From: Benincasa hispida
Lineage: Eukaryota > Streptophyta > Magnoliopsida > Cucurbitales > Cucurbitaceae
DNA: 64,000 bases
Reading direction: 5' to 3'
Assembly: GCF_009727055.1 (NCBI RefSeq)
Contig: NC_052359.1
Coordinates: 65,413,118-65,477,117 of the forward strand
Positions 34,925-45,410 of the stretch are shown piece by piece. The position numbers and the translations under genes were made by a program. How positions within the stretch are numbered: the first letter of the stretch is position 1; each line of letters begins with the position of its first letter. The notes under the pieces were generated by a model. It ran no database searches. It was given only the letters and a program-made list of their open reading frames with translations, and had not been told where the DNA came from.

Positions 34925-36877
34925 TTGCGAGGTCAGATTGCGTTGATTTTGAGCAAGAGACTAAGGGTGTTGTCAAGCAACAAGGCATATGGGCGTTAGT
35001 CCTGAAGTATGAGTTAGCAAGAGGATAGGCAATGTTTAGACAAACCATGAGGCAGTTGAGACCTAGCTTGACCCAAAGGTTGGTATGTGTTAGTGATGTG
35101 CTATGTGCCTAGGACATCCGAGGGGATGTTGGCGCATAAGACAAGGCTAGAGCAAGTGATGCGTTGAGGGTTAGTGTGGCAAAAGTGATGTGTTGATAAG
35201 AAAGCTATGGGTTGATAATGGTTAAGTCATGCGACCAAGTTAAGTGGTGTATGCATTGATGAAAGAGAACTTGAAGAGCAAGTCGGAAGTACTAGCTCGT
35301 TCGGACATATGGCAAATTAGGGAAGTCGAGGATCTCATGCAAATTGAGGTGGACAGTCGAGGAGGCATGCAAGAGAGAACCTAGGTGTTGGCTAAGAGAA
35401 AGGAAGACACCTCAGTGTCACTGTAGAAAAAAGTTATGTTGGCAACGTGAAGAGAGAACATCTAGTCACGTAGCCAAGTAGAAGGTGTCGAGCTTTAGGG
35501 GACTTTGGACGACTATAAATAGGAGGCTTGGGATGAAGGACTCTCACAACTCACTCGGGCCATTTGAGTGAAAGCGGGGCTAAAATACTCAGAAATGAGG
35601 GTAGTGAAGGATACCGAGTTGCCATTGCGTTGGGAGTTCTGTAGAAGAGGGAATTTGCGTTGATAGCAAGCTGGTCTAGCTGAACGCATAAGTTGTCGGC
35701 CAGCAGCCTTGTCACACATTCTCGCCAGACAAGCATGCGCACCGTGCTAGACGGATAACTAGTCGGACGCACGCTTGTGCAAGAGCTACCACCTAGCGTG
35801 TTACCCTGCCCACCTACACACACAGACATTTCCACCTGCTGCCCAGAGCTCCAAATTGTCAAAATAACCTTTAAATTACTATTTTTGAATAGCTCAGCCT
35901 CTTTTTTTTTTTGGTTATTTTAAATGGGTAAGTTGGTTATTATAATTTTAAAGGTTATTTGTGAATAAATTAAGATTATTGGAGAAATAATGAATTAACT
36001 TGAAATTCTTGGAAAAAGGAAGAATCCAAGGAACAGGGCAAGGAGCTGCCTAAGAGAATTTCTAAAGAACAGAATAGGAGGAACTGTGAGTGGTTATTCT
36101 ACTGTTTGTATGATTGATTTCTATGTGATTATATATATAGGTTATATTTATTGGCATGATCGAGAAATGTGTTTTGTCTGAACTTGATTGTTGTTGTGTT
36201 TTCATCATAATGCGTGTGTAATTGCATTTGGAGATGGGATTTGTACCCGAGATACTGTTAGCATGCTTTGTGAACGCTTGGTGGGATTTTCAGTGTACCC
36301 AAACATGTCTAACGAGAAATGTCGACATGTGCACAATCAACGGGTTATAGCGTGTTGAGATTGGTTCCACATCGGTCATTTGCGAAGAATACTCGGGGGT
36401 GGGAATACTTGATCATGCCAAGGATATCTAGCTGATAGACTGAGGAGGTTACATTCTATATTATGTGATTCATATTTGATTCTAGAATTGTTTTCCCCAA
36501 AAATGAATTTCTAAAATCAAGTTTGGTTTCTTATAAAGGCATCACTCACTGGGTTTATAGCTCAGGTTTTCCATGTTTTGTTTCTTTCCCCTCCCCAGGT
36601 AGCAGAAGCTAATCGTTTGGCAAAGCCACCTGAGGTCTAAATTAATATTATCTCACAGGGCAGGACTCGGATCATGTTAACTGGAAGTCAGTAGGATAGT
36701 TAGGTTAAAGCATGTAAATTATTATGTTTAATTATTTATAATCATTAATGAGTTATAATAACCTAGCTTTTAAACTGATGAAGTCGGGCAGTTGATATCA
36801 CAAATGGTTGGTGTTGGCTATCTTTACATCCTCTTTCAGTCTGGGTACTAAGGCTCGGGAGGGGGTGTGAAACTTTT

Positions 36878-37200
36878 GTGATAGTTTTCATCGATGATAT
36901 CTTAGTTTATTCCAAGACAGAGGCAGAACATGAGGAACATTTACAAAAAGTTATGGAGAGTTAGTTGTACGCTAAGTTTTTTAAATATGAGTTTTGGTTG
37001 AAGCAAGTGTCCTTTCTAGGACATGTGGTGTCAAAGAATGGAGTCTCCATGGATCCCACAAAGATTGTGGCAGTTACGAGTTGGCCCAGTCCAACCATAG
37101 TTAGCGAGGTGTAGTTTCCTGAGGTTAACAAGCTACTACTAGCGGTTTGTGAAGGATTTTTCTCGCATAGCCGCTCCATTGACTCAGTTGACTAAGAAGA
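36878..37200 (+). pseudogene. Gypsy reverse transcriptase, C-terminal part
   Basis: It resumes after the solo LTR with [22 protein letters not shown]. The catalytic FIDD is at 36887-36898. Then come a stop, LYAKFFKYEFWLKQVSFLGHVV, NGVSMDPTKIVAVTSWPSP and frameshifted remnants of the connection domain. It is non-functional. Confidence 0.88.
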
Positions 37201-37758
37201 AAGATTCTTTTCTCTGGAGTAAGGCTTGTGAGGACAGTTTCCAAGATCCAATTAAAAGTTAGTTTCAACCCCCATTCTTACAGTGTCAAATGGATCAGGC
37301 GGTTTCGTTATCTATAGTGACGCCTCTATGAAAGGATTGGGATGCTTGCTGATGCAGTAGGGTAAAGTAGTGTCTTATGCCTCTCGTCAATTGAAAAATC
37401 TGAATGAAACTACTTCACCCACGATTTGGAATTGGCAGCAGTGGTTTTTGCTTTAAAGATCTGGAGACATTATTTATATAGAGAGAAGATATATATTTTC
37501 ATCGACCACAAGAGTTTAAAATACTTCTTCACTCAGAAGGAGTTGAACATGAGACAACGTAGGTGGTTAGAGTTGGTGAAGGATTATGATTTTGACATTT
37601 TGTACCATCTAGGAAAGACAAATATAGTGGCAGATGCTTTAAACAAGAAGGTAGCTCATTCAACAACCCTTATTCCTAGACAGGCTCATTTATGCAAGGA
37701 TCTTGAACGGGCCGAGATTGCAGTAGTAGTGGGAGAAGTCACGACACAGTTGGCATAG
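37201..37758 (+). pseudogene. Gypsy RNase H
   Basis: VIYSDASMKGLGCLLMQ (about 37300-37350) holds the first catalytic Asp. A stop and frameshift follow. An open block at 37426-37758 reads [71 protein letters not shown]. It would remove template RNA. Confidence 0.88.
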
Positions 37759-38106
37759 TTATCGATGCAACCGAGTTTAAGGTAGAGGATTATCAATACT
37801 CAGCGGAGTGATCCTTACCTGGTTTGAGAAAGTTCACAAGGTAGAGTCGGGGCAGGGTGTTGAGTGCCCTGTATCCGCGGAGAATGGTTTTCTTTATCAG
37901 GGATGCTTATGCATATAGGCAAGTAGTGATCTGAAGAATGATTTGTCGTTGGAAGCTCATAGTTCCCATTTTTTATACATCCTGGCAGTACCAAGATGTA
38001 TCAAGACTTGAAGCGGTTCTCCTAGTGGAATGGCATGAAAAGAGAGATAGATGAGTTCGTCAGTAAGTGCTTGGTGTACCAACAAGTGAAATCCCCGAGG
38101 CAAAAG
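37759..38106 (+). pseudogene. Gypsy integrase, N-terminal part
   Basis: This is the integrase zinc-finger region. HSSHFLYILAVP (family HSSPFSMHPG) precedes KREIDEFVSKCLVYQQVKSPRQK. The HHCC finger keeps only one Cys of the pair (CLVY, where the family has CLVC). It is cut at 38106 by an F1 LTR. Confidence 0.8.
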
Positions 38107-39971
38107 TGTAAAATTGTATCAGCAACAGAGGAAGCACAAGGATCATCGAAGCACTCAAATTCACTAATTTTGGCAAAATATAAAGCATGCTCTTGCAGAA
38201 TACAAGGAGTTTCAAGACATACTTCTTGTAGAACTTCTTCAAAGCTCCTTCTTCAGCTGCTATCTTCACCAAATTTTGTTGCAGACCACCTCAAGATCTT
38301 TCCTACTATTCTCTTGGTGCTCTAGATTGAGTTGTGGGACCCAAAACAAGCTTGGATCATAGGATGAAGGAGAAATGCTCACTGGAGTAATCTTGTTGAA
38401 GAACCCTTTCTTCAAACAGAATTTTCTCTAAAATTATCTATAGATTGCATTTTCGATTTTCACTCCAATCTCTTCATTATATTGTAGATCAACATGCAAA
38501 GGAAAGAGTGCATGAATTGCAGCTCATGCTTGGAGAAGACAAGGCAAACAAGAATGCCATTTGTGTGAGCTAGTTGAAAGATGGATAATGGAAAATCAAC
38601 TTTTTTTCATTATGTGTTTTGTTTTTCACTTTTTTCAATTTTATCACAAATTAAAATTTTGATTTTATAAAATCTATTTTTATTTTTTAGAAATTTTTTT
38701 AATTAATTTCATAAATTAATCATTAAATAAAACTTAATTAATTTAATATCAAATATTAAATTAATTTTAACACATATCCATCTTTATATATTTAAATAAT
38801 ATTTAAATATATAAATTCCCCTATTCCATTTAATTCTCAAATTAAACATATAATTATATCTCATATAATTACTAATTCCCTTAATTATAATTTGAATAAT
38901 TCAAATTAACTTATCACGCTATTCTAGAGCTAGTCCGTTACGAGCTAGTAGGGGGACCTCGCAGACCTATAGATCATGGGCTCCAACGATCCGAGATTAA
39001 TCGGCTAAACTCATTAGACCAGATTAATCCCCATTCGTTAACTAATGGGTCACTCCACTAAAGCCTATCGTTGCACTCCCCTCACTGTAGATATATTATG
39101 TCCATATGATTTAACTATAATCAGCAAGTCGATCCTTCACAGGTTGTTCATAATAATGGCTGGGTCAAATATCTATTTTATCCCCGAGATTACGTATTAT
39201 TCCTCAAGTCCCTACTGATCCTCTAATGAACAACTGGTTTATGATCCAAATACTAAACAAAACTCTTTCAGCCCAGTGAGAGGATGGGGTCCCTTGTTCA
39301 AGACTTGGATTCAATACTTGAGAGAACAACCCTTCTTCTATCCCTAAATCTGGCAGACGTGAACTCTATCTTACACCCTATGTCCCCAACTATTTATCCG
39401 ATCTTACCCCTGAAATGAAAGTCTTATTGAGCCGGCGCTGTTGAGCCAACCCTTAACTATGCAAATCTAAGGGCAATCCCGAATAAACGGGAGTTCACAG
39501 TTAGCTCAGGATTAAGATCGAATTAGCTAGGTCATCTAGGTAAAATAATCAGTCTTATACAGTAAACAACGTTATAAAGTAAGAGTGACTTATTTCTTGG
39601 TCCTGATCTTATGCAAACTCATTGCATAGGACGGCCCCACTCCTCATGTCATAATATGTATGAATTAGGATCACATCGTATGTAGCATTTTACAACTCTT
39701 TGAACAACTACAGAGTAAATTGAATCCAATGGTGTTACTAGAATAAGGTATCCAACCTTATTCATGTACCATAGATCATTTTGACTATTTACTCGAACTT
39801 GATCCACTCTTATGTCTCCACATAAAGTTCAAGTATTCATACAATAGTCATGGGTCTTAGTTTATCAGATTTAGATTTTCATACAATTTATAAAATCAAT
39901 AATAAGTATATTGATTATGGAAAATGTTTATCATTTTACAAACTATGAGTTTTAGGACATAAAACCCAACA
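38107..39971 (-). mobile_element. F1 solo LTR in gypsy integrase
   Basis: On the minus strand it starts TGTTGGGTTTTATGTCC and ends GATACAATTTTACA. It splits PRQK from the [18 protein letters not shown] continuation. Unlike the other F1 solo LTRs I see no clean 5-bp duplication (AAAAG on the left, AGGCC on the right), which could reflect mutation or an imperfect junction. It is non-coding; overlapping frames are shadows. Confidence 0.85.
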
Positions 39972-41076
39972 AGGCCAACAAGCTTGTTGCAGCCCTTAAG
40001 CATACCAGAGTGGAAGTGGGAGAATGTGTCTATGGACTTCATTATTGGGTTGTCTTGAACAGCAAAGGGTTTCACCGTAATCTGGGTTGTAGTAGACAGA
40101 CTCACTAAGCTAGCACATTTCATACTGAGGAAGTCTGCTTTCTCAGTAAATAAGTGGATGTAGATATACATGAAGGAGGTTGTGAGATTACACGGAGTAC
40201 CTGTGTCCATTGTGTCAAATAGAGACCCTCATTTTACATCTAACTTTTGGAAGAGTCTTTAAACTGTGTTGGTTACTCGATTGGATTTTTAGTTCAGCTT
40301 TTCACCTATAGACTGATGGACAGACATAAGGTTTGAACCATATTTTGGAGGATATGTCTTGCGCCTATGCGATAGAGTTTTCAGGAAGTTGGGACTCTCA
40401 CCTGCATTTGATGCAGTTTGTATATAATAACAGTTACCAAGCCACCATTGGCATGTCGCCATTTTAGGCCCTATATGGAAAGAGTTGCAGGTTTTCGGTA
40501 TGTTGGGATGAGGTTGGTGAGAGGAAGTTGCTAGGACTTGAGCTAGTACAAACCATGAATGAGGAAATATAGAAGATTAGAGCTCGTATACAAACAACTC
40601 AGAGCAGACAGAAAAGTTATGCAGACGTTAGGTGTAAAGACCTAGAGTTTGAGACTGGTGATAAAGTGTTCTTAAAAGTGGCACCTATGAAAGATGTTCT
40701 GAGGTTTGGAAGAAAGGGAAAGCTGAGTCTACGATTTATTGGGCTTTTCGAGGTCTTTGAGTGAATTGGCCCTGTAGCTTATCGGTTGGTGTTGCCATTG
40801 TCACTCTCTTCAGTTCATAATGTTTTCCATGTTTCGATACTGAGGAAGTATGTGACAGATCCATCACATGTAGTAGACTTTGAACCATTATGGTTGAATG
40901 AAAACTTGAGTTATGAAGAGAAGCCAGTAAGAATCCTCGCCAAGGAAGTGAAGACGTTGCGCAACCAGAAGATAATACTTCTAAAAGTTCTATGGCAGAA
41001 TCACTAGTTCGTGGAGGCTACTTGGGAGCGAGAGGATGAGGTGAGAGCCCAGTACCCGATGCTTTTCCAGGAATAA
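39972..41076 (+). pseudogene. Gypsy integrase core and chromodomain-like tail
   Basis: The core is traceable across frameshifts: [13 protein letters not shown] (first catalytic Asp), [35 protein letters not shown] (family SDRD), and later FAYNNSY- and MAPFEALY-like remnants. The C-terminal part is open at 40786-41007: LSLSSVHNVFHVSILRKYV, VVDFEPL, EKPVRILAKEVKTLRNQKI, LLKVLWQNH, then after a stop VEATWERED. The last pieces are the chromodomain-like segment that would target integration to chromatin. Confidence 0.85.
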
Positions 41077-41097
41077 ACTTTCGAGGACGAAAGTTCT

Positions 41098-41110
41098 TTA
41101 AGGAGGGAAG
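41098..41110 (+). other. Gypsy polypurine tract
   Basis: TTAAGGAGGGAAG follows the conserved 'tcgaggacgaaa' after the pol stop. The next bases are not the expected LTR start. Confidence 0.7.
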
Positions 41111-41136
41111 ATTGAACCATTATGGTTGAATGAAAA
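41111..41136 (+). repeat. Filler duplication at gypsy 3' LTR junction
   Basis: Positions 41112-41136 exactly repeat 40880-40904 from the chromodomain-region coding sequence (25 bases, starting ttgaaccattatgg). They replace the first ~75 bases of the LTR. Confidence 0.8.
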
Positions 41137-41277
41137 TTTGGTTTTTTTTAAAGGAAAGGTTGGATTTTATGTCACATTAATTTGAATTTTAAGTTAATGT
41201 GAAAAATTGAGGTCATATTGGGAGAATTGTTTTTATTTTGAAATTTGGTTTTGAAGAGGAAAAGGAAAGGATTTTAA

Positions 41278-41321
<44 letters not shown>
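41278..41321 (+). repeat. (TA)n(TG)15 microsatellite
   Basis: A short TA run is followed by 15 TG units. The homologous place in the 5' LTR (about 29957-29972) has no TG expansion. Confidence 0.9.
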
Positions 41322-41323
<2 letters not shown>

Positions 41324-41393
41324 TGAAGGAAAGAATGAAATGAGATAAAATAAAATAAAGTATAAAGAATAAAATAAAATAAAATAAAGAAAA

Positions 41394-41632
41394 ATTATTT
41401 TAAATGGTAAAACTGCTGAAAATACTTATAAAATATAGCAAAATTTCGAAACTATTAATGATAGATGTTGATAGATACTGATAGACTTCTATCAGTGTCT
41501 AACATTACCACTGATAGACACTGATAGAAATCTATCAGTGTCTATTAGCATCTATCATTGATAGTTCTAAAATTTTGCTATATTTTGTAAATATTTTGAT
41601 TCAATTTTCTATATTTAAAAATAGCCCTAAAA
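41394..41632. mobile_element. Palindromic MITE
   Basis: The arms are inverted repeats: left 'aaaatatagcaaaatttcg' with 'aactattaatgatagatg', right 'catctatcattgatagttc' with 'aaaattttgctatatttt'. The core repeats 'gatagactt/ctatcagtgtct'. It sits in an AAATAAAA-rich site, which may be the target duplication. It is non-coding and could form a hairpin. The superfamily is uncertain. Confidence 0.75.
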
Positions 41633-42989
41633 TAAAACGATTTCTTTTTTTTAAAACAAAAAAACTAAAGACAAAAAACATAAAAACCTTTTATTTTTCT
41701 TTTTAAAAAGAAAATCTCTCCCTTCTTCGTGAATTCCTCAAGCTACCCCTCTCCCCCTCACCAAAAAAAAAAACCTCTCTCTCTGAGAAACCCCTCAACC
41801 GCCAACCCTCCCGCTCGTCAACTGGCCTACGCCTTGCATCACTTGTCGTTCCCCTCCTTTGCATCGCCGCTCGTCCCCTCACCTAGAAGTTTGCGTCGTT
41901 GCTTGCCTCCAGCCAGCCCTCCGCACCTTCGTCCGTACCATTCACACCCTTTGTTTGCTGCCAGCCGTTACACATCCGTGTCGCTACTTGACGAGCAGAT
42001 CAACTGTCCCTGCCAACCGATTTCTCTCTATCTCCTACTTGCCACCGGAAGATCAACTTAAATCCAGTCGCCGATCTCTTTCTCTCGTGTTGCTCTGTCC
42101 ATCCGGTCGCCACAATTCGTCGTCGTCGCTAGTTTGCCGCTTAGATTTTGGTCATCACTGTATTGTTGGATTTTGGATTTGGGGTAGATCAATTTTATTT
42201 GGTTGAGTTTCTTGAAGAATTTTGGGATGCCCACTAAGTTTTGACTTTGATTTATCCATAGACATCACGGTTTAATGTTAGGACGAGATTTGGAAGGAAG
42301 GTCGCTACTATCCATTTGGTTCGAGATAAGAGCGAGCAAGGAATTGGTAAGGTTTGTGGTCCTTCTTGTTGGTTTCTTGGCACCCACTAATTATTGAATT
42401 AAATGTTGGCTTAATTTTGGTACTTTGAAGGTTCCAAGTTGACATCCATTAGAATTATAATTTAATTAAGGAGAGATTTTGGAGTTGAAATCTTGAGAGT
42501 ATTTGCTGATCAAGCTTCGTTTGGGTAAGTTGATTCGTGATCGTTGGAGTAAATTTTGTATGTTTTGGTTTCGGCTCCAAGGATTGAAATTGAGTGCTTG
42601 TGTTTTGGTGCCAGGGGAATTAATTCAGGATTTATTTTGTTGGAGATTATTTGCTTGGATTAACATCTAAATTTAACTTTAAGGTAAGTAATCTTACTAT
42701 TGGAACTGCCTGTGTGCCAGACGATGAAATTTCAACTTTTGTTTGAGGATTTTGAGGTTGATTGTATTGAATTACATGAGGTTAAATGAGTCGCCCTGAT
42801 TATATATGCAAAATGTTATGAATGTTAGCATGGACTATGTTATAGTTATTTATATGATTGGATGGATAAACTGTGAACATGATGATTGTATTTGTATGTT
42901 GTGGGACTATGTTTATGATGCATGTTATATTTATTTAGTGATAGTTGCACTTACCGCTTGTTAGATACCCACTAGAGGCGGTGACTTCC

Positions 42990-43190
42990 TACGGGATTCA
43001 CCAAAGGTTTGTATTCCCTTCGGGATTCACTTGATGTTGTGTTTCATTCGGGATTCACCAGAGGTTGTGTTTCCTTCAAGATTTACCAGAGCTTGTGTTT
43101 CCTACGGGATTCACTAGAGGTGGTGAGCTCTTTCTATACTTTACCAGAGGTTTGTGTTTTCTTCGAGATTCACCAGAGGTTGTGGATACT
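42990..43190 (+). repeat. 28-bp minisatellite in gypsy 3' LTR
   Basis: About seven degenerate units of GGGATTCACCAGAGG plus spacer, homologous to 31370-31590 with a different copy number. Confidence 0.85.
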
Positions 43191-43305
43191 TTTAAACTAC
43201 GGTAGGGTGGACTCAACTAGTCATTTATTTGTCGTTCCATGATAACTAGAGGATTATGTACTTCCCACTAGAGGATTGCATCTAAAGGACATAGATGCTT
43301 AGCCT

Positions 43306-44978
43306 TGTAAGAGTTAAACAACATGCAGCGGAAGTATCAAGGATCTATAAGCATTCTAATTCACTAATTTGGCAAAAACTAAAGCATGCTCTTCTTAAAA
43401 AATGGGTTTTCAGAACATACCTTTGATGAACTCTCCAAGAAAATGTCTGTTCAGCTACTGTCTTTACTTGATATCAACATGAACCACCTCAAAGCCTTCC
43501 CTACTATGCTCTTGGAACTTTAGGCAGAGTTGTGGGACTTAAGAACAGCTTAAAGATGTGAAGAAATAAAAGGATCTCACAGCAGCCCAACTAAAGAAGA
43601 CAGCTTCTTCTTCAGAAAATTTTCTCTCAAAATTCTTTTTTTTTTTTCCTCCAACAACTCCAATCTTCTTTATATATTTAAATGAATATGCAAAGATGGA
43701 GTGCATGGCTTGTAGCTCATGCTTGGAGAATCAAAGTAGAGAAGATCATAGTAATGGAGAAAACTCATTTTCCATTTTGTGCAACCATGCAAAACGTTTT
43801 TTCATTTTCTTTTTAAAACATAAAATGACTTTAAATCATTTTAATTCAAAATTTTATTTTCTTAAATTAATTTTTGCACAATAGTGATCTTTATATATTT
43901 AAATCATATTTAAATATTTATTCTCTTGTTCCATTTAATTTGAACATTTCAAATTAATTTCTCAAGCTACCCTAAAACTTATCCATTTACAAGCTAGTAT
44001 GGGGACCTCGCGGACCTACAGATCATGGGCTCCAACAATTCGAGATTAATTGACTAAACTCATTAGTCCGATCTAACCCCCATTCGTTAACTAATGAGTA
44101 ATTCCACTAAAGCTCATAGCTGAACTCCCCTCACTGTAGATATATTATGTCCACTCGATATAACCATGATTATTAAGTTAACTCTTCATAGGTTGCTCGT
44201 AATAACGACCGGGTCGAATCTCTATTTTACCCCCAAAATTACCTCTTGTTCCTTAAGTTCTACTTATTCCCTAATGAACAATTGATTTGTGATCCAATCA
44301 ACAAATCGAATCCTTCTCAGGCCAATGAGAGGGTGAGGCCTCTTGTTCAAGACCCAGAATTAGCACTTGAAGGGAAAAACCTCTCTACTTAATCGGGTAG
44401 GAAGGAATTCCCTCTTGTACTCTATGTTTCTAGCTATTCATCCAGTCTTATCCCCAAAATGGTAAGCTTAGAGCAGAGGCAATTGGTCTACTCTCACCAT
44501 TTGTAGATCAAAGGATAATTCCAAACAAACAAGAGTTCATAGTTAGCTCAGGATTAAGGTTAAGTTACCTAGGTCATCGCTTCAAAATAGTCAGTCTTAA
44601 ATAGTAAACAACATTATAAAGTAAGAGTGACAGGTTGAGTGGTCCGATCTTGCACAAAACTCATTTGCACAGGACACCCCCACTCCTCATGTCTCAACAT
44701 GCACGAATTAGGATCACTTCGTATGTACCATTTTACAACTCTTTGTAATAATTACAGAGTAGGTCACATTCAATAGTGTTACCAGAATAAGGTACCATAC
44801 AACTCGAACCTGATCCACTTGTATGTCTCCACATAAAGTTCAAGTACTCATATAATAGTCAAGGGACTTAGGTTTATTGGATTTCTAAAAAATAATATAT
44901 TCAACAACTACTTTATCAAATTCTCAGAATAAGTTTTAATATTTACAAACCACGAGTTTTAGGACATAAAACTCAAGA
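43306..44978 (-). mobile_element. F1-subfamily solo LTR in gypsy 3' LTR
   Basis: Perfect AGCCT duplications (43301-43305 and 44979-44983) flank it. On the minus strand it starts TCTTGAGTTTTATGTCC (TGTTGGG mutated) and ends AACTCTTACA. At 1673 bp it is the shortest of the full F1 copies and is closest to the 2693-2894 fragment. No internal sequence is present. Confidence 0.9.
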
Positions 44979-44983
44979 AGCCT

Positions 44984-45410
44984 GACCACTGGTAATGGGG
45001 TTACTTATTGAGTATTTTATACTCATCCTTTTCATGCTTATTTTTCTCAAGTAAGGGTAAGGACGTGCCGACAAATGACAAGCGGAATCCAAGGTCGAGC
45101 TATAGGACCAGCCATATGCTTCCGCTCATGATTTCAAGATTTTCTTTTCGTGTTTTAATTTCTAGTCTTCATATTTGGATCTCACAGTTTTAGTATTTGC
45201 ATTTTTTACTTTAAAGAAATTTTTTAGATTTTTTTTTATGATTTTATTTTGTTGGGTACCCTGTGACTTGGATTTCAATTATTTGATTTTAATGACATTA
45301 TTTAATTTATGTTATTCATTTGGTTTTCATTAAGCTATGAACAGATGTCATTTTAAATTTCATGCATGCATATTTATAGTAATGGCTTAGCGTGAGTCCT
45401 AGGAAGTCGG
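44984..45410 (+). repeat. Gypsy 3' LTR, part 2
   Basis: It matches the 5' LTR from about 31730 ('ggggttacctattgagtatt') to 32134 ('cctag/taaggagtcg'). It is then cut about 10 bases before its end by the 5' LTR of element IV. Confidence 0.85.

Larger units (their letters stand above)
34147..36872 (+). mobile_element. Solo LTR 'G' in gypsy RT
   Basis: It begins TGTGAAACCCCAAACC and ends GGGAGGGGGTGTGAAA (family end TGTGACA, so the last CA is mutated). The termini and internal features match 14318-17086. Perfect CTTTT duplications flank it, and excising it restores RT through [20 protein letters not shown] lies at 35514-35522. It carries a CTAGACGAT-type array (about 34590-34730, continued in the duplicate copy to about 34870). 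The assembled length is inflated by an adapter and an 85-bp duplication (see 34712-34924). Minus-strand frames inside are not genes. Confidence 0.88.
41137..43305 (+). repeat. Gypsy 3' LTR, part 1
   Basis: It aligns with the 5' LTR from about 29829 on. It carries a (TA)n(TG)15 tract (41278-41321), where the 5' LTR has only a short TA run, and a MITE that is absent from the 5' LTR. The C-rich region (41740-42130) and the 28-bp minisatellite (42990-43190) are shared. It is split at 43305 by an F1 solo LTR. Confidence 0.88.
29755..45410 (+). mobile_element. Ty3/gypsy element with chromodomain-like C-terminus, with nested insertions
   Basis: It consists of 5' LTR (29755-32146), PBS (32149-32160), gag, PR, RT, RNase H and IN in gypsy order, ending in a chromodomain-like segment (VLWQNH, then VEATWERED), a polypurine tract and a 3' LTR (41137-45410). 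This architecture fits chromoviruses, probably Tekay/Del. It was later hit by solo LTR G (34147-36872), F1 solo LTRs (38107-39971 and 43306-44978), a MITE and copia element IV. Coding regions are heavily mutated. Confidence 0.92.

Noticed and set aside
34722..35048. A 108-codon minus-strand frame
   Set aside because: It reads through the adapter and both artefactual duplicate copies.
36855..36872. Polypurine tract plus 7-bp stub of a 3' LTR at the end of the insertion in gypsy RT
   Set aside because: The GGGAGGGGGTGTGAAA end aligns with the LTR end GGGACGGGATGTGACA of the G copy at 14318-17086, so the whole insertion is one LTR.
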